A stretch of DNA of 19,288 nt from an uncultured Eubacteriales bacterium (GCA_900551495.1 URWG01000018.1:1-19288); one strand, 5' to 3'. Shown: positions 5,011 to 13,624, counted from the stretch's first letter. Notes: generated from the sequence alone by a model not told the origin. Numbers and translations are program-made.

Positions 5011-7194
5011 TTACGAATTTTTATCGTCTAACTGCTGGCGGGCGACCAGCTCGGCAAAAAAGCCGTTGTTTGCGATCAGCTCATCGTATTTGCCGTCCTC
5101 GATGATCTTTCCGTGGTCAAGAACGATGATTCTGTCGCACTGCTTGATCGTAGACAGGCGGTGGGCGATCACGAGCCTCGTGCATTTCAGCGCGTTGAGC
5201 GATTCGGACACCTTCTTCTGCGTGAGATTGTCCAGTGCGCTCGTCGCCTCGTCAAACATCAAAATTTTCGGCTTCGGCGCGACGGCACGTGCGATCATCA
5301 GCCGCTGCCGCTGACCGCCCGAGATACCGCCCGCACCCTCGGAAATAACGGTGTTCATCCCCATGGGCATTTTTCGGATGTCCTCGGCGATACCCGCAAG
5401 CTCCGCCGCCTCCCACGCCTCCTTCTGCGACAGCCACGGCGCGGAAATGACGATATTGGAGTAAATGTCACCTTGAAACAGCTTGCCGTTTTGCATCACG
5501 ACACCGATACGGCGGCGAAGCGACCGAAGATCAATCCGCTCAAGGTCCTTGCCGTCGTAGTAGATCGCGCCCTTCTGCGGGTGCTCAAAGCCCAGCAGGA
5601 GCCGCAGCAGCGTTGACTTGCCGCAGCCCGTCTTGCCGACGATCGCCACATACTGTCCCGCACGGATTTTGAGCGAAAGGTCATCCAGCACGAGCGGCAT
5701 ATTCTCGTTATATCGGAACGAGACGTTATTCAGCTCAATGCCGCCCGAGAGCCGTGTGAGCACCTGCTTCCCATCGGAAATCTCGGGAACGGCGTCGAAA
5801 AACGGCTTGACTGTCGTCAGCACGGGCTTGATCTGCGACGCGGTAAGAGCGATTCCCGCAAGGGCGGAAAATGCGCCGGACACCATGCCGTAAGCCGTGC
5901 TGAAGGCATAGTAATCCGCAACGGAAATGCCCGCGTTCACCGACAGCGTGTACATCAGGAGCGTTCCCGCGAGGCTGACGGCAAGACCGCCGACCGATGC
6001 GAGCTTTATCGGATAATAGGTCATCTTAGCAGTCTCGGCGTAGAGATTCCCCCACCTTGCAAACGCACGCTTTTCCGCTCCCGCAAGCTTGATCTTCTGA
6101 ATTCCCGTGATGAGCGCGTAGGTCATGCCGCTCTCCTTGCCGGAAAGCTCCATTTCCTTCGTGGTGTACTTTGTCTCCAGCAGGGACGAAACGACGGAAA
6201 CCACGACCGTCGCAAGCAGAATCAGCAGCGCCGGCACGACGAGCGCGGGCGCATAAACGAAGATTTGCGAAATGTAGATCAGGGAAAACAGCGAGGTCAG
6301 ACCCGTGGACAGGACGGCGGAGACCAGCAGATTGCAAAGCGTGCCGATCTGTGTCGCACGGTTGGAAAGCTCGCCTGCACTGTACTGCTTGAAGAAATCC
6401 GCAGGCAGCGACATCACGCGCATCATGGTCGCCGCCTCGATGAAGATATTCAGCTTCGTATCGATCCGCGTCGTGAGCATATTCTTGACCGCAGAGATTA
6501 GGAGCGAGCTGACGGAAACACACACGGAAAAGACCGCCAGCGAAACAAGCACGCGGACATTCTCCGACGGCAGCACCCGCTCAAACAGGAGCTTGCTGAG
6601 CACCGGAGAAATCAGTCCCATCAGCGACACCGCAAGCGTCGCCAGCGCGACCAGCATAAGGTCGGCGGCGGAAAGCGACCGAACGATATAGGCGGCAAGC
6701 GAGGAAAGGCTGAGCTTTTTCAGCGGGAAGGGCTTATAAAACGCGATTGCCTCCGCCTCAAACAGGCTGCTGTTTTTGCGGTTGAGCTTTCTGCGCTTGC
6801 CCGTTTCATAGTCGTAATAGCTGTAGCCGGAAAGTCCGGACGGCAGCAGCGCGACAACCTTTCCGTTTTTGCGCAGCACGCCGAGCATCGCACCGACGGC
6901 ATCACGATACCAGCCGTCCTCCAGCTTCACCGTGCGGCGCATAATGCCGTAGGGACGCATCAGATACTCCAGCTGCTCGCTCATGTCGGTGATATTTTCG
7001 GGGACCTCCCGACTTTTGACATGGTAATACTTCAATATTTCGTCGATCGCGTTTTTGGTAACGGTGCGATCGTCGTTCAGTGCGGCGGCAACCCGCTTTC
7101 CCATGACGGCGGACGCCATATTCGCAAAGGCTTCGGCAAAGGCTTCATCGTCCTGCTGCTTGCGCTCTCTGATCTGCTCGTCAAACCATCCCAT
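5011..7194 (-). CDS. NHLM-type peptide export ABC transporter, ATP-binding/permease (second subunit)
   Basis: The protein has 727 residues. An N-terminal soluble domain (1-160) without peptidase motif is followed by a six-helix ABC membrane domain (about 165-460) and a nucleotide-binding domain. Walker A is GKTGCGKST near residue 518, the signature is ISGGQRQR near 626, and the Walker B and H-loop (IAHRLST) follow. The layout, with an N-terminal domain in place of a C39 peptidase, fits the second ABC protein of NHLM bacteriocin systems (the group called NHLM_micro_ABC2). It sits 15 bases after the C39-bearing transporter, so the two probably form a heterodimeric exporter in the cytoplasmic membrane. 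AAAGGGGGG precedes the start. Assignment to the NHLM pair is from domain layout and gene order; the exported cargo is inferred from the downstream peptides. Confidence 0.88.
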   Translation of the reverse strand: MGWFDEQIRERKQQDDEAFAEAFANMASAVMGKRVAAALNDDRTVTKNAIDEILKYYHVKSREVPENITDMSEQLEYLMRPYGIMRRTVKLEDGWYRDAVGAMLGVLRKNGKVVALLPSGLSGYSYYDYETGKRRKLNRKNSSLFEAEAIAFYKPFPLKKLSLSSLAAYIVRSLSAADLMLVALATLAVSLMGLISPVLSKLLFERVLPSENVRVLVSLAVFSVCVSVSSLLISAVKNMLTTRIDTKLNIFIEAATMMRVMSLPADFFKQYSAGELSNRATQIGTLCNLLVSAVLSTGLTSLFSLIYISQIFVYAPALVVPALLILLATVVVSVVSSLLETKYTTKEMELSGKESGMTYALITGIQKIKLAGAEKRAFARWGNLYAETAKMTYYPIKLASVGGLAVSLAGTLLMYTLSVNAGISVADYYAFSTAYGMVSGAFSALAGIALTASQIKPVLTTVKPFFDAVPEISDGKQVLTRLSGGIELNNVSFRYNENMPLVLDDLSLKIRAGQYVAIVGKTGCGKSTLLRLLLGFEHPQKGAIYYDGKDLERIDLRSLRRRIGVVMQNGKLFQGDIYSNIVISAPWLSQKEAWEAAELAGIAEDIRKMPMGMNTVISEGAGGISGGQRQRLMIARAVAPKPKILMFDEATSALDNLTQKKVSESLNALKCTRLVIAHRLSTIKQCDRIIVLDHGKIIEDGKYDELIANNGFFAELVARQQLDDKNS

Positions 7195-7209
7195 GAAGCG
7201 TCCCCCCCT

Positions 7210-9393
7210 TTACTCGTTCGTCACGAGCTGTGTATACGCACCGCCGCGCCGCATCAGCTCCTCATGCGTCCCGCGCTCGACGACACACCCTTGGTCCATG
7301 ACGATGATCTCATCGCAGTCGCGGATGGTAGACAGGCGGTGCGCCACAACGATGCAGGTGATACCGCGGTCCTTGATGGACTTTACAACGTCATACTCGG
7401 TCTTTGCGTCGAGCGCACTCGTCGCCTCGTCCAAAATAATGATCGTCGGGTCCTGCGCCAGCACGCGGGCGATCTCCATACGCTGCCGCTGACCGCCCGA
7501 AAAGTCCTTTCCGCCCTCGGTCAGTCGGTAATTATAGCCACCCTCTCGCTGCATAATGTCCTCATGGAGCTGCGCGTCACGCGCCGCCATGATCATCTCA
7601 AAGTCCTCGATGGAGTTATCCCACATCTTGATATTGTTCGCAATGGTGTCCTCGAACAGGATAATGTCCTGATCCACCACGGCAAGCGAGCCGGTGAAAA
7701 CGCTGCGGTCGATCGCGGAGATCGGCTTACCGTCAAACAGAATTTCCCCGCTCCACGGACGGTAAAGTCCCGAAATCAGCTTGGAGATCGTGGACTTGCC
7801 GCAGCCGGAGGGTCCGACGAAGGCAACGCGGCTGCCTGCTTTCAGCGTCATACTGAAATCCTTAATCAGCGGCTCGGCAAGGCGCGAATAGCCGAAGGTG
7901 ATGTTTTTGATCTCGATATTTCCGGAGAGCTTATCATATTCCTCTGGACCGTCCTCCGCAGGCTCGGCAAAAACAACGTCGGACGGATATTTCATCACGT
8001 CCTCGATGCGCTCCATATCGGTGCGCATCTCCTGCAGGGTCTGCCCCGCCGAGATCATCGTCGATGCAGGCGCGACAAAGGCTGCCAAAAAGCCCTGAAA
8101 TGCCATAATCATACCGACGGTAAGCTCTCCCTGCATCGCAAGGAAAACGCCGACCATCAGCACCGCCGTATTGCACAGGCTGCTCACCAGCGCCGGCAGC
8201 AGCCCGAGAAGCTGGTTCATCCGCTGAAAACGGACCCGATTCGTGTTGACGCTTGCCTGATAGCCCGCCCATTTCTCGAAAAATCCGTTTTCCGCGCCGC
8301 TTGCCTTGATCGTCTCAATCATCTCAATGCCCGCGACCGTCGTACCCGCAAGCTTGCCCGCATCGCGCATCTGCACACGGGTGATGTTGATGCGTTTTTT
8401 GGAGATCACACGGGAGAGAAGGACATTTGCAAGCACGGAGGTCAGCCCGATCAGCGTCAGCGGGACGCTGTAGCGGAGCATAACGACCAAATAGAATACC
8501 GTCATGCCCGCGTCAAGCGCAAGCGGGGCGAAGGTGTTGACCAAATTCCCCGCGATCATCGCGTTTGACGCCTGTCTGCCCTGAATATCGCCCGCCATGC
8601 GCTGGGAGAAAAACTCCATCGGCATACGCAGGACCTTCCACAAGAAGGTCGTGCTGCCGACCATGGCAAGCTTGCCGTTAATGCGGAGAGAATAGACCGC
8701 CTGTATCCACGCGACGACGAGCTGCACAACGCTGATCCCCGCGAGCGCAACGGTAAACGGCACGAGCCACTCGGGGTTTTTCCCCGTCAGCAGGCGGTCA
8801 AGGAAGATACGCGAAAAGGCGGGCGTGATGATCCCGAGCAGTGCGGAGATCACGGCGGTCAGCGTCACAAAAGCGACCGCCGCACCCGCGCCGACCAGTC
8901 GTTTACGCGCAAAGCCGAGCATCGACTGCGGCTTTCCCTCGGGGACAAACCCCTCGGTCGGCTCAAAGAGCAGACAGATGCCCGTAAAGGAATCGTCAAA
9001 GGTGCTCATCGGGACGGTATAGGTTCCCTTCGCGGGGTCGTTGAGCACCGCCTTATTCCCGCGAAAGCCGTTCAAAACCACAAAATGGTTGAAATTCCAA
9101 TGGATAACGCAGGGAAATTTTCCCTCTTTTTTCAGCGTCTCCGGCTCATAGCGATAGCCCCTTGCGCTCAGTCCGTAGCTGCGGGCGGCGCGGAGGATAT
9201 TCCGTGCGTTCGAGCCGTCGCGCGAAACGCCGCAGTCCAGCCGCACCTGCTCCAAGGGGATCCACTTGCCGTAGTACGCCAAAATCATCGCAAGACTTGC
9301 CGCGCCGCATTCGAGCGCCTCCATCTGCATGACGACGGGCACCTTTGCCGCTCCGTTTGTCACGGGCTGTCTGATCTTTTTGACTGCCTTCAT
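7210..9393 (-). CDS. NHLM-type ABC transporter with C39 leader peptidase
   Basis: The protein has 727 residues. Residues about 15-140 form a C39 cysteine protease: Q23, catalytic C29 in MEALECGAAS, H103 in NHFVVLNG and D119 in NDPAKG, all present. An ABC membrane domain (about 165-465) follows, then the ATPase domain with Walker A GPSGCGKST near residue 528, signature FSGGQRQR near 631, a Walker B (IIILDEATSALD) and H-loop (VAHRLST). Family knowledge: such proteins cut leaders after double-glycine motifs on the cytosolic side and export the core. Here three to four peptides with that motif lie in the same operon, so they are the likely substrates. The start is ATG 9393-9391 after GAGGTG, nine bases behind the secretion-protein gene. 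Confidence 0.93.
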   Translation of the reverse strand: MKAVKKIRQPVTNGAAKVPVVMQMEALECGAASLAMILAYYGKWIPLEQVRLDCGVSRDGSNARNILRAARSYGLSARGYRYEPETLKKEGKFPCVIHWNFNHFVVLNGFRGNKAVLNDPAKGTYTVPMSTFDDSFTGICLLFEPTEGFVPEGKPQSMLGFARKRLVGAGAAVAFVTLTAVISALLGIITPAFSRIFLDRLLTGKNPEWLVPFTVALAGISVVQLVVAWIQAVYSLRINGKLAMVGSTTFLWKVLRMPMEFFSQRMAGDIQGRQASNAMIAGNLVNTFAPLALDAGMTVFYLVVMLRYSVPLTLIGLTSVLANVLLSRVISKKRINITRVQMRDAGKLAGTTVAGIEMIETIKASGAENGFFEKWAGYQASVNTNRVRFQRMNQLLGLLPALVSSLCNTAVLMVGVFLAMQGELTVGMIMAFQGFLAAFVAPASTMISAGQTLQEMRTDMERIEDVMKYPSDVVFAEPAEDGPEEYDKLSGNIEIKNITFGYSRLAEPLIKDFSMTLKAGSRVAFVGPSGCGKSTISKLISGLYRPWSGEILFDGKPISAIDRSVFTGSLAVVDQDIILFEDTIANNIKMWDNSIEDFEMIMAARDAQLHEDIMQREGGYNYRLTEGGKDFSGGQRQRMEIARVLAQDPTIIILDEATSALDAKTEYDVVKSIKDRGITCIVVAHRLSTIRDCDEIIVMDQGCVVERGTHEELMRRGGAYTQLVTNE

Positions 9394-9402
9394 CCGCGCA
9401 CC

Positions 9403-9876
9403 TCAGTTCAGCACGAAGTCAAGCGGCTTAACCCGTTCGGTGATCACGGAAGCCGCATATACGCCGTCGGCAAGCGCGGGCGCGTTGACCTCCAAGGGAT
9501 ACGCCCAATTTTCCGCCGAGAGTCCGATCAGGTGCAGCAGGTAGTCGTCCGCACCGTCAAGCCGAACGGGGGCAGCGGCAACGGAAGCCACCGCGTACTC
9601 CGTCCCGTTCACCGAGACAAGCGTCTCGGGACCGACCTCGGCAATGTCCTTTTCACCGACGTAAACGGTCAGCCGTCCGTCCGCGCAGATGCCGCCGGTC
9701 TCCACCGCAGTATCCAGCCGTCCGAAAATACCCCAAACACACACGCCCGCCAGCAGTACGACCACTGCAACCAGAATTATCCATACGGCGGGATTCGACA
9801 CACGGATATAGTCGTTCATCTGCTCGGGCGAGGAGATTTTTTCCATGCTCTTTTTACGGAAAATCGTGTTGCTCAT
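9403..9876 (-). CDS. Short NHLM-type secretion protein (HlyD-like, membrane anchored)
   Basis: I place the start at the ATG of 9876 because GAGGTGG precedes it. An upstream in-frame ATG at 9891 overlaps the HATPase stop (ATGA) and is also possible. The 157-residue product begins MSNTIFRKKSMEKISSPEQM, the opening typical of NHLM secretion proteins, and has one membrane helix (about residues 30-52). The extracellular part is only about 100 residues. Canonical HlyD adaptors have a long coiled-coil hairpin, which is absent, as expected for a single-membrane cell. The role is probably an accessory subunit that couples to the ABC exporter at the outer face of the membrane. This rests on N-terminal similarity and gene order. 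Confidence 0.75.
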   Translation of the reverse strand: MSNTIFRKKSMEKISSPEQMNDYIRVSNPAVWIILVAVVVLLAGVCVWGIFGRLDTAVETGGICADGRLTVYVGEKDIAEVGPETLVSVNGTEYAVASVAAAPVRLDGADDYLLHLIGLSAENWAYPLEVNAPALADGVYAASVITERVKPLDFVLN

Positions 9877-9887
9877 GGTTTGCCACC

Positions 9888-10295
9888 TCATATAGCCTTC
9901 CGAATCCGAAGGATGTTCTGTCCGTTTTTATACTCGTAGGTGATCTCGTCCATGGTCTTTTTGACCAAAAAAATCCCAAGTCCGCCGATCGCACGCTCCT
10001 CCGCCGAAAGGCTAATGTCCGGCTCTGCGGTTTTCAGCGGATCGTAGGGAATGCCGTGGTCAATGAAGGTAATCACCACCGAGATCGGCTCCTGCGTTAC
10101 CTCGACCCGCACCGTAGCGGGACCGGTATCCGGATTGTAGGCATATCGGGCAATATTGCCAAACAGCTCGTCAATCGCAATGTCGATCTGCCTCCGCGCC
10201 TTCGGCGGGCAGTCGATCTGCTCAAGCTGCTCATCCACAAAAGCCGTGACCTTTTTGATGTTCCCGACCGTTGCGGGAATCGTCATCTCTTTCAT
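9888..10295 (-). CDS. RsbW-like anti-sigma factor / serine kinase (HATPase)
   Basis: This 135-residue GHKL ATPase has the N-box DELFGNIARYAY (E43, N47), the G1 box DHGIPYDP (D79) and a G2 box IGGLGIFLVKK (about 103-113). The length and the lack of a histidine domain match RsbW/SpoIIAB-type anti-sigma kinases. In the known scheme this kinase phosphorylates a STAS antagonist on serine, and when not bound by the antagonist it holds a sigma factor inactive. The STAS protein and the phosphatase lie directly upstream in the operon. GGAGGG precedes the start, and only two bases separate it from the phosphatase gene. Its sigma partner is unproven; the only sigma gene here is ECF-like, unlike the sigma-B/sigma-F partners of classic RsbW. 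Confidence 0.88.
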   Translation of the reverse strand: MKEMTIPATVGNIKKVTAFVDEQLEQIDCPPKARRQIDIAIDELFGNIARYAYNPDTGPATVRVEVTQEPISVVITFIDHGIPYDPLKTAEPDISLSAEERAIGGLGIFLVKKTMDEITYEYKNGQNILRIRKAI

Positions 10296-10297
10296 TT

Positions 10298-12727
10298 TCA
10301 GTTCCCTCCGTTGTACTTCAGGTGCAGCATCGTAATGTCGTCAAACTGCGGCGCATCACCGACAAACGCAGCAATATCTGCCTTGACCGCGCGGCACAGC
10401 TCCTCACCCGTCAGCCCGTGCAGACGGTTGAGCAGGGCTGCCAGCCGCTCCTCGCCGTAAAGCTCGTTTTGGGAATTCGTCGCCTCGGTCACGCCGTCTG
10501 TGTAAAGGAAAATTTCGTCGCCCGCGGCGAGGGTCAGCTCATTTTTGCGGTAGCGCAGCCCCTCCATCCCCGCAATCACGAGGTTCGGCTTCGTCCGCAG
10601 ATATTCAAACGCTCCGTCCGCATGGCGTACCAGCGGCGGGTTGTGTCCCGCGTTTGCAAACTCGACCCTGCCGCTTACGGTATCCAGCACACCCATCCAC
10701 GCGGTGACGAACATCCCCGCCTCGTTCGATTCGCACAGCTTCTCGTTGGCAACGGTAAAGACCTCATCGACGGGTCTGCCCGCCTCGGCATAGCCCTTAA
10801 TGATGGTTTTTGCCGTCATCATGAACATTGCGGCGGGGATTCCCTTGCCGGAGACGTCGGCAATCAGGAAGCCCAGCTTGTTCTCGCCGACAAAATAGAA
10901 GTCGTAGAAGTCGCCCCCCACCTCCTTGGCGGTGTCCATGGCGGCGTAGAGGTCAAACTCGCTGTGGTTCGGATAGGGCGGGAAAACCGTCGGCAGCGCG
11001 GAGTGCTGGATGGACCTTGCAAACTCCAGCTCGCGGTCGATACGCGCCGCCGCCTCCGCAATATAACGCTTCAGCGTCAGAACGGTCGAATTGATGTCGT
11101 CGGAGAGCGAGGCAAACTCCTCGTTCGTCCGAACGTCAACCACCGTGTCAAGATTTCCGCTCGTGATCTTGCCGAGCGAGCGGTTGATCTTCGCCATGTT
11201 ATCCACAACAAGCTTCTTGATGAGGAAGTACACGACGATAAACAGCATACCGAAAACGACGAACTCCATGAACACCGTAACGTATACCGATATATCGCGT
11301 GAAAGCATTGCCTCCGTCATCGGCAGGGCGGCAACAATATAGTAGCCCTCGGAGACGATGTAGGAGCAGAGCGCGTCCTCTCCGTAGACGGCGGCATTGA
11401 AGGGCACCCCCTCGGGCATGGTCGCGCGGTCGATATAAATGCCGGAAACGTCGAGGTTCTGCCCCTCGTTTCCGTGTCTGTCGCTGACGATATTCCAGTT
11501 CTCGCCGGCGATGATGATACAGCCGTTTTCGCCGACGTGCCGGTTGCGGGTCGCGCCGACGACCGTACCGTCAATATCCCGTTGGAAGCGCTCTGCGTCA
11601 TAGGCGACCTGCACAAAGCCGCCGCCGGAAAGCGTCACGCCGGCATACTTGCGCAGGATCGACGCGTCGGAGGAGGTCGGCTGATAGCTCTGCACATATT
11701 CCTTCGTCTGCCCGTCGAGCAAGACGAGAAATTCCGCCGACTGGCTGCCGCCCCGCATATCATAATCGAGGAAGCCCTCGTAGGTAGATGCCGTAATGAT
11801 CCCGTCGGCATCGATCACGTTGATCTCGGCAATGTCGTACTCTCTGCCGAGCGAGGCAAGCAGCTCGGCGTTGACCTTTTTCGCGGCATTGATGCGCGAG
11901 GCGATCGTCCGCGTCAGGCGCAGCAGGTTTTTGTCCGAGGCGTCCACGATGTCCTGACGGACGTCCACTAAATTCAGACGCACGAGCGTGTACGCCTCAT
12001 TTTTTGCAAGCTCCGCCTGCAGCGCCCAGGTAAAGAGCGTCGTCATAAGGAAGCCGCCGGTCACGCAGACGAGCAGCCAGCGTTGGAACGACTGCGAGAT
12101 CTTTTTCAGCTCATGCCGCGCGCCCCTGTGCTCCCGCTCGGACAGCAGGGACAGCAGCACGCCCGCGAGCATGACCGAAAGCCCGTTCACCGCGATCATC
12201 GGCAGCGAGCAGGCGCGAACGAAGGAAAAAGCGGTCTGCACGTCGGTCATGTTCGTCAGAAAGATCATCAGCATATGGATGACCTCCGCGATCACCGCCG
12301 CCGCAAGGCAGTAATACCACTTCGGCTTTTTGTTATCGAACATAAATTTGCGCAGTGCAGCCGCAAAGACGCCCGCAAGCACGGTCGAAACGCTGCACGC
12401 AAGACGCGTATATTCGCCCGCGCCCCAAAGCACGGCGAACCAGCGTTCCGCACCGCCGATCACACCCGCGATCACGCCCGCCGGAGCGCCGAAAAACAGT
12501 CCCGCGCAGATCGGAGAGGCGTCGCGGGCATTGATTACGGCACCGTCGATCTTGATACCGTATTCCGTCCCCAGGATTGCCAGCCCGCCGAACAGAAGTC
12601 CGATCAAGAGCTGACGGACAGGGTACGGCATCCGTGCGATCGCCTTCACGTGTCGGGTAAGATACACCAATGCGGACAGCACGACGGGCAGCAGCGCCGT
12701 CAGAATAAGCCAAAGGAAGGTATCCAT
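10298..12727 (-). CDS. Sensor PP2C phosphatase (5TM-LYT, Cache, HAMP, SpoIIE/RsbU)
   Basis: The protein has 809 residues. Residues 1-200 form a multi-helix 5TM-LYT-like domain (INARD, AGLFFGAPAG). A further helix lies near 215-237, then an extracellular double Cache-like sensor (about 240-480), a helix (about 490-515), HAMP (about 515-570) and a PP2C/SpoIIE phosphatase (about 580-805). The metal-binding motifs GGDFYDF (about 606), DVSGKG (about 625), FANAGHNPP, YTDGVTEA and FDDITML are all present, so the enzyme is intact. The family dephosphorylates STAS antagonists, freeing them to bind the RsbW partner. The outside sensor suggests an extracellular ligand, possibly a peptide, but this is inference. 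No clear ribosome site precedes the ATG, seven bases behind the STAS gene, and this suggests coupling. Confidence 0.92.
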   Translation of the reverse strand: MDTFLWLILTALLPVVLSALVYLTRHVKAIARMPYPVRQLLIGLLFGGLAILGTEYGIKIDGAVINARDASPICAGLFFGAPAGVIAGVIGGAERWFAVLWGAGEYTRLACSVSTVLAGVFAAALRKFMFDNKKPKWYYCLAAAVIAEVIHMLMIFLTNMTDVQTAFSFVRACSLPMIAVNGLSVMLAGVLLSLLSEREHRGARHELKKISQSFQRWLLVCVTGGFLMTTLFTWALQAELAKNEAYTLVRLNLVDVRQDIVDASDKNLLRLTRTIASRINAAKKVNAELLASLGREYDIAEINVIDADGIITASTYEGFLDYDMRGGSQSAEFLVLLDGQTKEYVQSYQPTSSDASILRKYAGVTLSGGGFVQVAYDAERFQRDIDGTVVGATRNRHVGENGCIIIAGENWNIVSDRHGNEGQNLDVSGIYIDRATMPEGVPFNAAVYGEDALCSYIVSEGYYIVAALPMTEAMLSRDISVYVTVFMEFVVFGMLFIVVYFLIKKLVVDNMAKINRSLGKITSGNLDTVVDVRTNEEFASLSDDINSTVLTLKRYIAEAAARIDRELEFARSIQHSALPTVFPPYPNHSEFDLYAAMDTAKEVGGDFYDFYFVGENKLGFLIADVSGKGIPAAMFMMTAKTIIKGYAEAGRPVDEVFTVANEKLCESNEAGMFVTAWMGVLDTVSGRVEFANAGHNPPLVRHADGAFEYLRTKPNLVIAGMEGLRYRKNELTLAAGDEIFLYTDGVTEATNSQNELYGEERLAALLNRLHGLTGEELCRAVKADIAAFVGDAPQFDDITMLHLKYNGGN

Positions 12728-12734
12728 GCCGCGC

Positions 12735-13031
12735 TTATTCGATCGTCAGGATGTCCGAAAAGCCGGTGATCTCGAACACCTCCATAACCTCTGCGCCGAC
12801 ACCGATGAGCTTCATGCTCCCCTGTCGGTTCATCACCTTCTGCGCCGCAAGCAGGACGCGAAGCCCCGCAGAGGAGATATACTCAACCTCGGAAAAGTCA
12901 AAAATCAGCTCCTTCACGCCGCTGACCGACTGCTTCAGCTCCGCCTCCAACCGAGGCGAGGTGTTGGTGTCGAGACGTCCCGATAAAGTGAGTGTCAGCG
13001 TTTCGCCCGCTGCGGTCTTGTTGATCGTCAT
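12735..13031 (-). CDS. STAS anti-anti-sigma factor (RsbV/SpoIIAA-like)
   Basis: This 98-residue STAS-domain protein has a phospho-acceptor loop YISSAGLRVL (Ser54 is the expected site by comparison with SpoIIAA) and ends FEITGFSDILTIE, the usual last helix and strand of this family. It should be phosphorylated by the HATPase and dephosphorylated by the PP2C protein, both downstream in the same operon. GGAGG precedes the ATG at 13031. As the first gene of the run it follows a candidate promoter at 13092-13120 and a short hairpin, CTCGGC-AGC-GCCGAG (13054-13068), in the leader. Confidence 0.92.
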   Translation of the reverse strand: MTINKTAAGETLTLTLSGRLDTNTSPRLEAELKQSVSGVKELIFDFSEVEYISSAGLRVLLAAQKVMNRQGSMKLIGVGAEVMEVFEITGFSDILTIE

Positions 13032-13091
13032 GGTGATCCCTCCGTTATTCTCTCTCGGCAGCGCCGAGCGTTCGATTTATCATAAAATTTC

Positions 13092-13120
13092 AGTGTATCA
13101 TGATTTCATCCGAAGCGCAA
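13092..13120 (-). promoter_or_regulatory. Candidate promoter for the eleven-gene operon
   Basis: On the - strand TTGCGC (13120-13115) and TACACT (13097-13092) are 17 bases apart, and the -10 is preceded by TGA, an extended -10. The -35 overlaps the tail of the broken kinase gene. The match is moderate. The 6-bp hairpin at 13054-13068 would be in the untranslated leader. Confidence 0.45.
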
Positions 13121-13573
13121 GGGCGCATCGGTGCTGCAGACCCCGCCGCAGCGTTCGGCAATGCTTCGGATGGGGCGGATGCTCAAGCCCGCGCCCTTAT
13201 GCTTTGTGGACGCCGGCACGCCGCCTTTCGTATAATGCAGCGTGCCGCTCGCTGTAGGTATTGTCCACTGTAATGCAGAACGAGCCGCCCTCGGTCCCTG
13301 TCCGAATGACGATCTTGCGGTCCTCCGCCATCTCCTCCCTGCAGGCGTCGGGGAGCCTTACCGTGCGGGCTTCCTCGGCCTTCTCGAGATTCAGGCGGTC
13401 GAGCATTGCCCGCACTCGCTCAACGCCGAACGGCTTATGCAGATAGTAGCAGACGTTGACCTCATCGTTCTCGCCGGCAGATTCGTTGCTCGCGGTGCAA
13501 AAGACGAGCTTACCTTACTGTCGGTCCTGCAAAGCGCCCGCGCAACCTCAATGCCGGCAGTTTTGACGCGATC
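13106..13573 (-). pseudogene. Remnant of LytTR response regulator joined to GHKL histidine kinase
   Basis: On the - strand three pieces of sequence in different frames join into recognisable parts. First comes a receiver piece (GIEVARALCRTDSKV), then after a one-base loss near 13508-13512 its continuation (LVFCTASNE, CYYLHKPFG, VRAMLDRLNLE). At about 13340 the text jumps from RTVRLPD to ACREEMAED and ITVDNTYS, the ATPase domain of a GHKL kinase. After a second frameshift near 13246-13253 it reads TLHYTKGGVPASTKHKGAGL and then a SIAERCGG segment, ending TGA 13106-13108. The start of the receiver, the LytTR DNA-binding domain and the front of the kinase are missing. The simplest reading is a regulator-kinase pair fused by a deletion and then frameshifted. 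Such pairs often control peptide loci. Confidence 0.75.
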
Positions 13574-13596
13574 ACTCCTCTGCCGATTTTTTGTAT

Positions 13597-13624
13597 ATTA
13601 TATCATGCTTTGCCGAAAACACAA
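13597..13624 (-). promoter_or_regulatory. Promoter remnant before the broken regulator
   Basis: TTGTGT (13624-13619) and a perfect TATAAT (13602-13597) are 16 bases apart on the - strand. AGAGGAG (13581-13575), a ribosome site, follows. They point straight at the receiver fragment, so the control region survived while the gene start was lost. The 120 bases beyond it, to 13708, are AT-rich and hold nothing else that I recognise. Confidence 0.5.

Noticed and set aside
7021..8568. 515-residue open frame on the + strand opposite the ABC transporters
   Set aside because: It spans the ends of two well-supported transporter genes, is rich in His/Arg/Asp as expected of an antisense shadow of GC-rich coding DNA, and has no recognisable domain.
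10271..11302. 343-residue open frame on the + strand opposite the phosphatase gene
   Set aside because: Antisense shadow of the PP2C domain, whose catalytic motifs are intact on the - strand.
13197..13415. Independent 72-residue gene on the - strand
   Set aside because: Its sequence is the middle part of the broken receiver/GHKL remnant and reads on in other frames at both ends.
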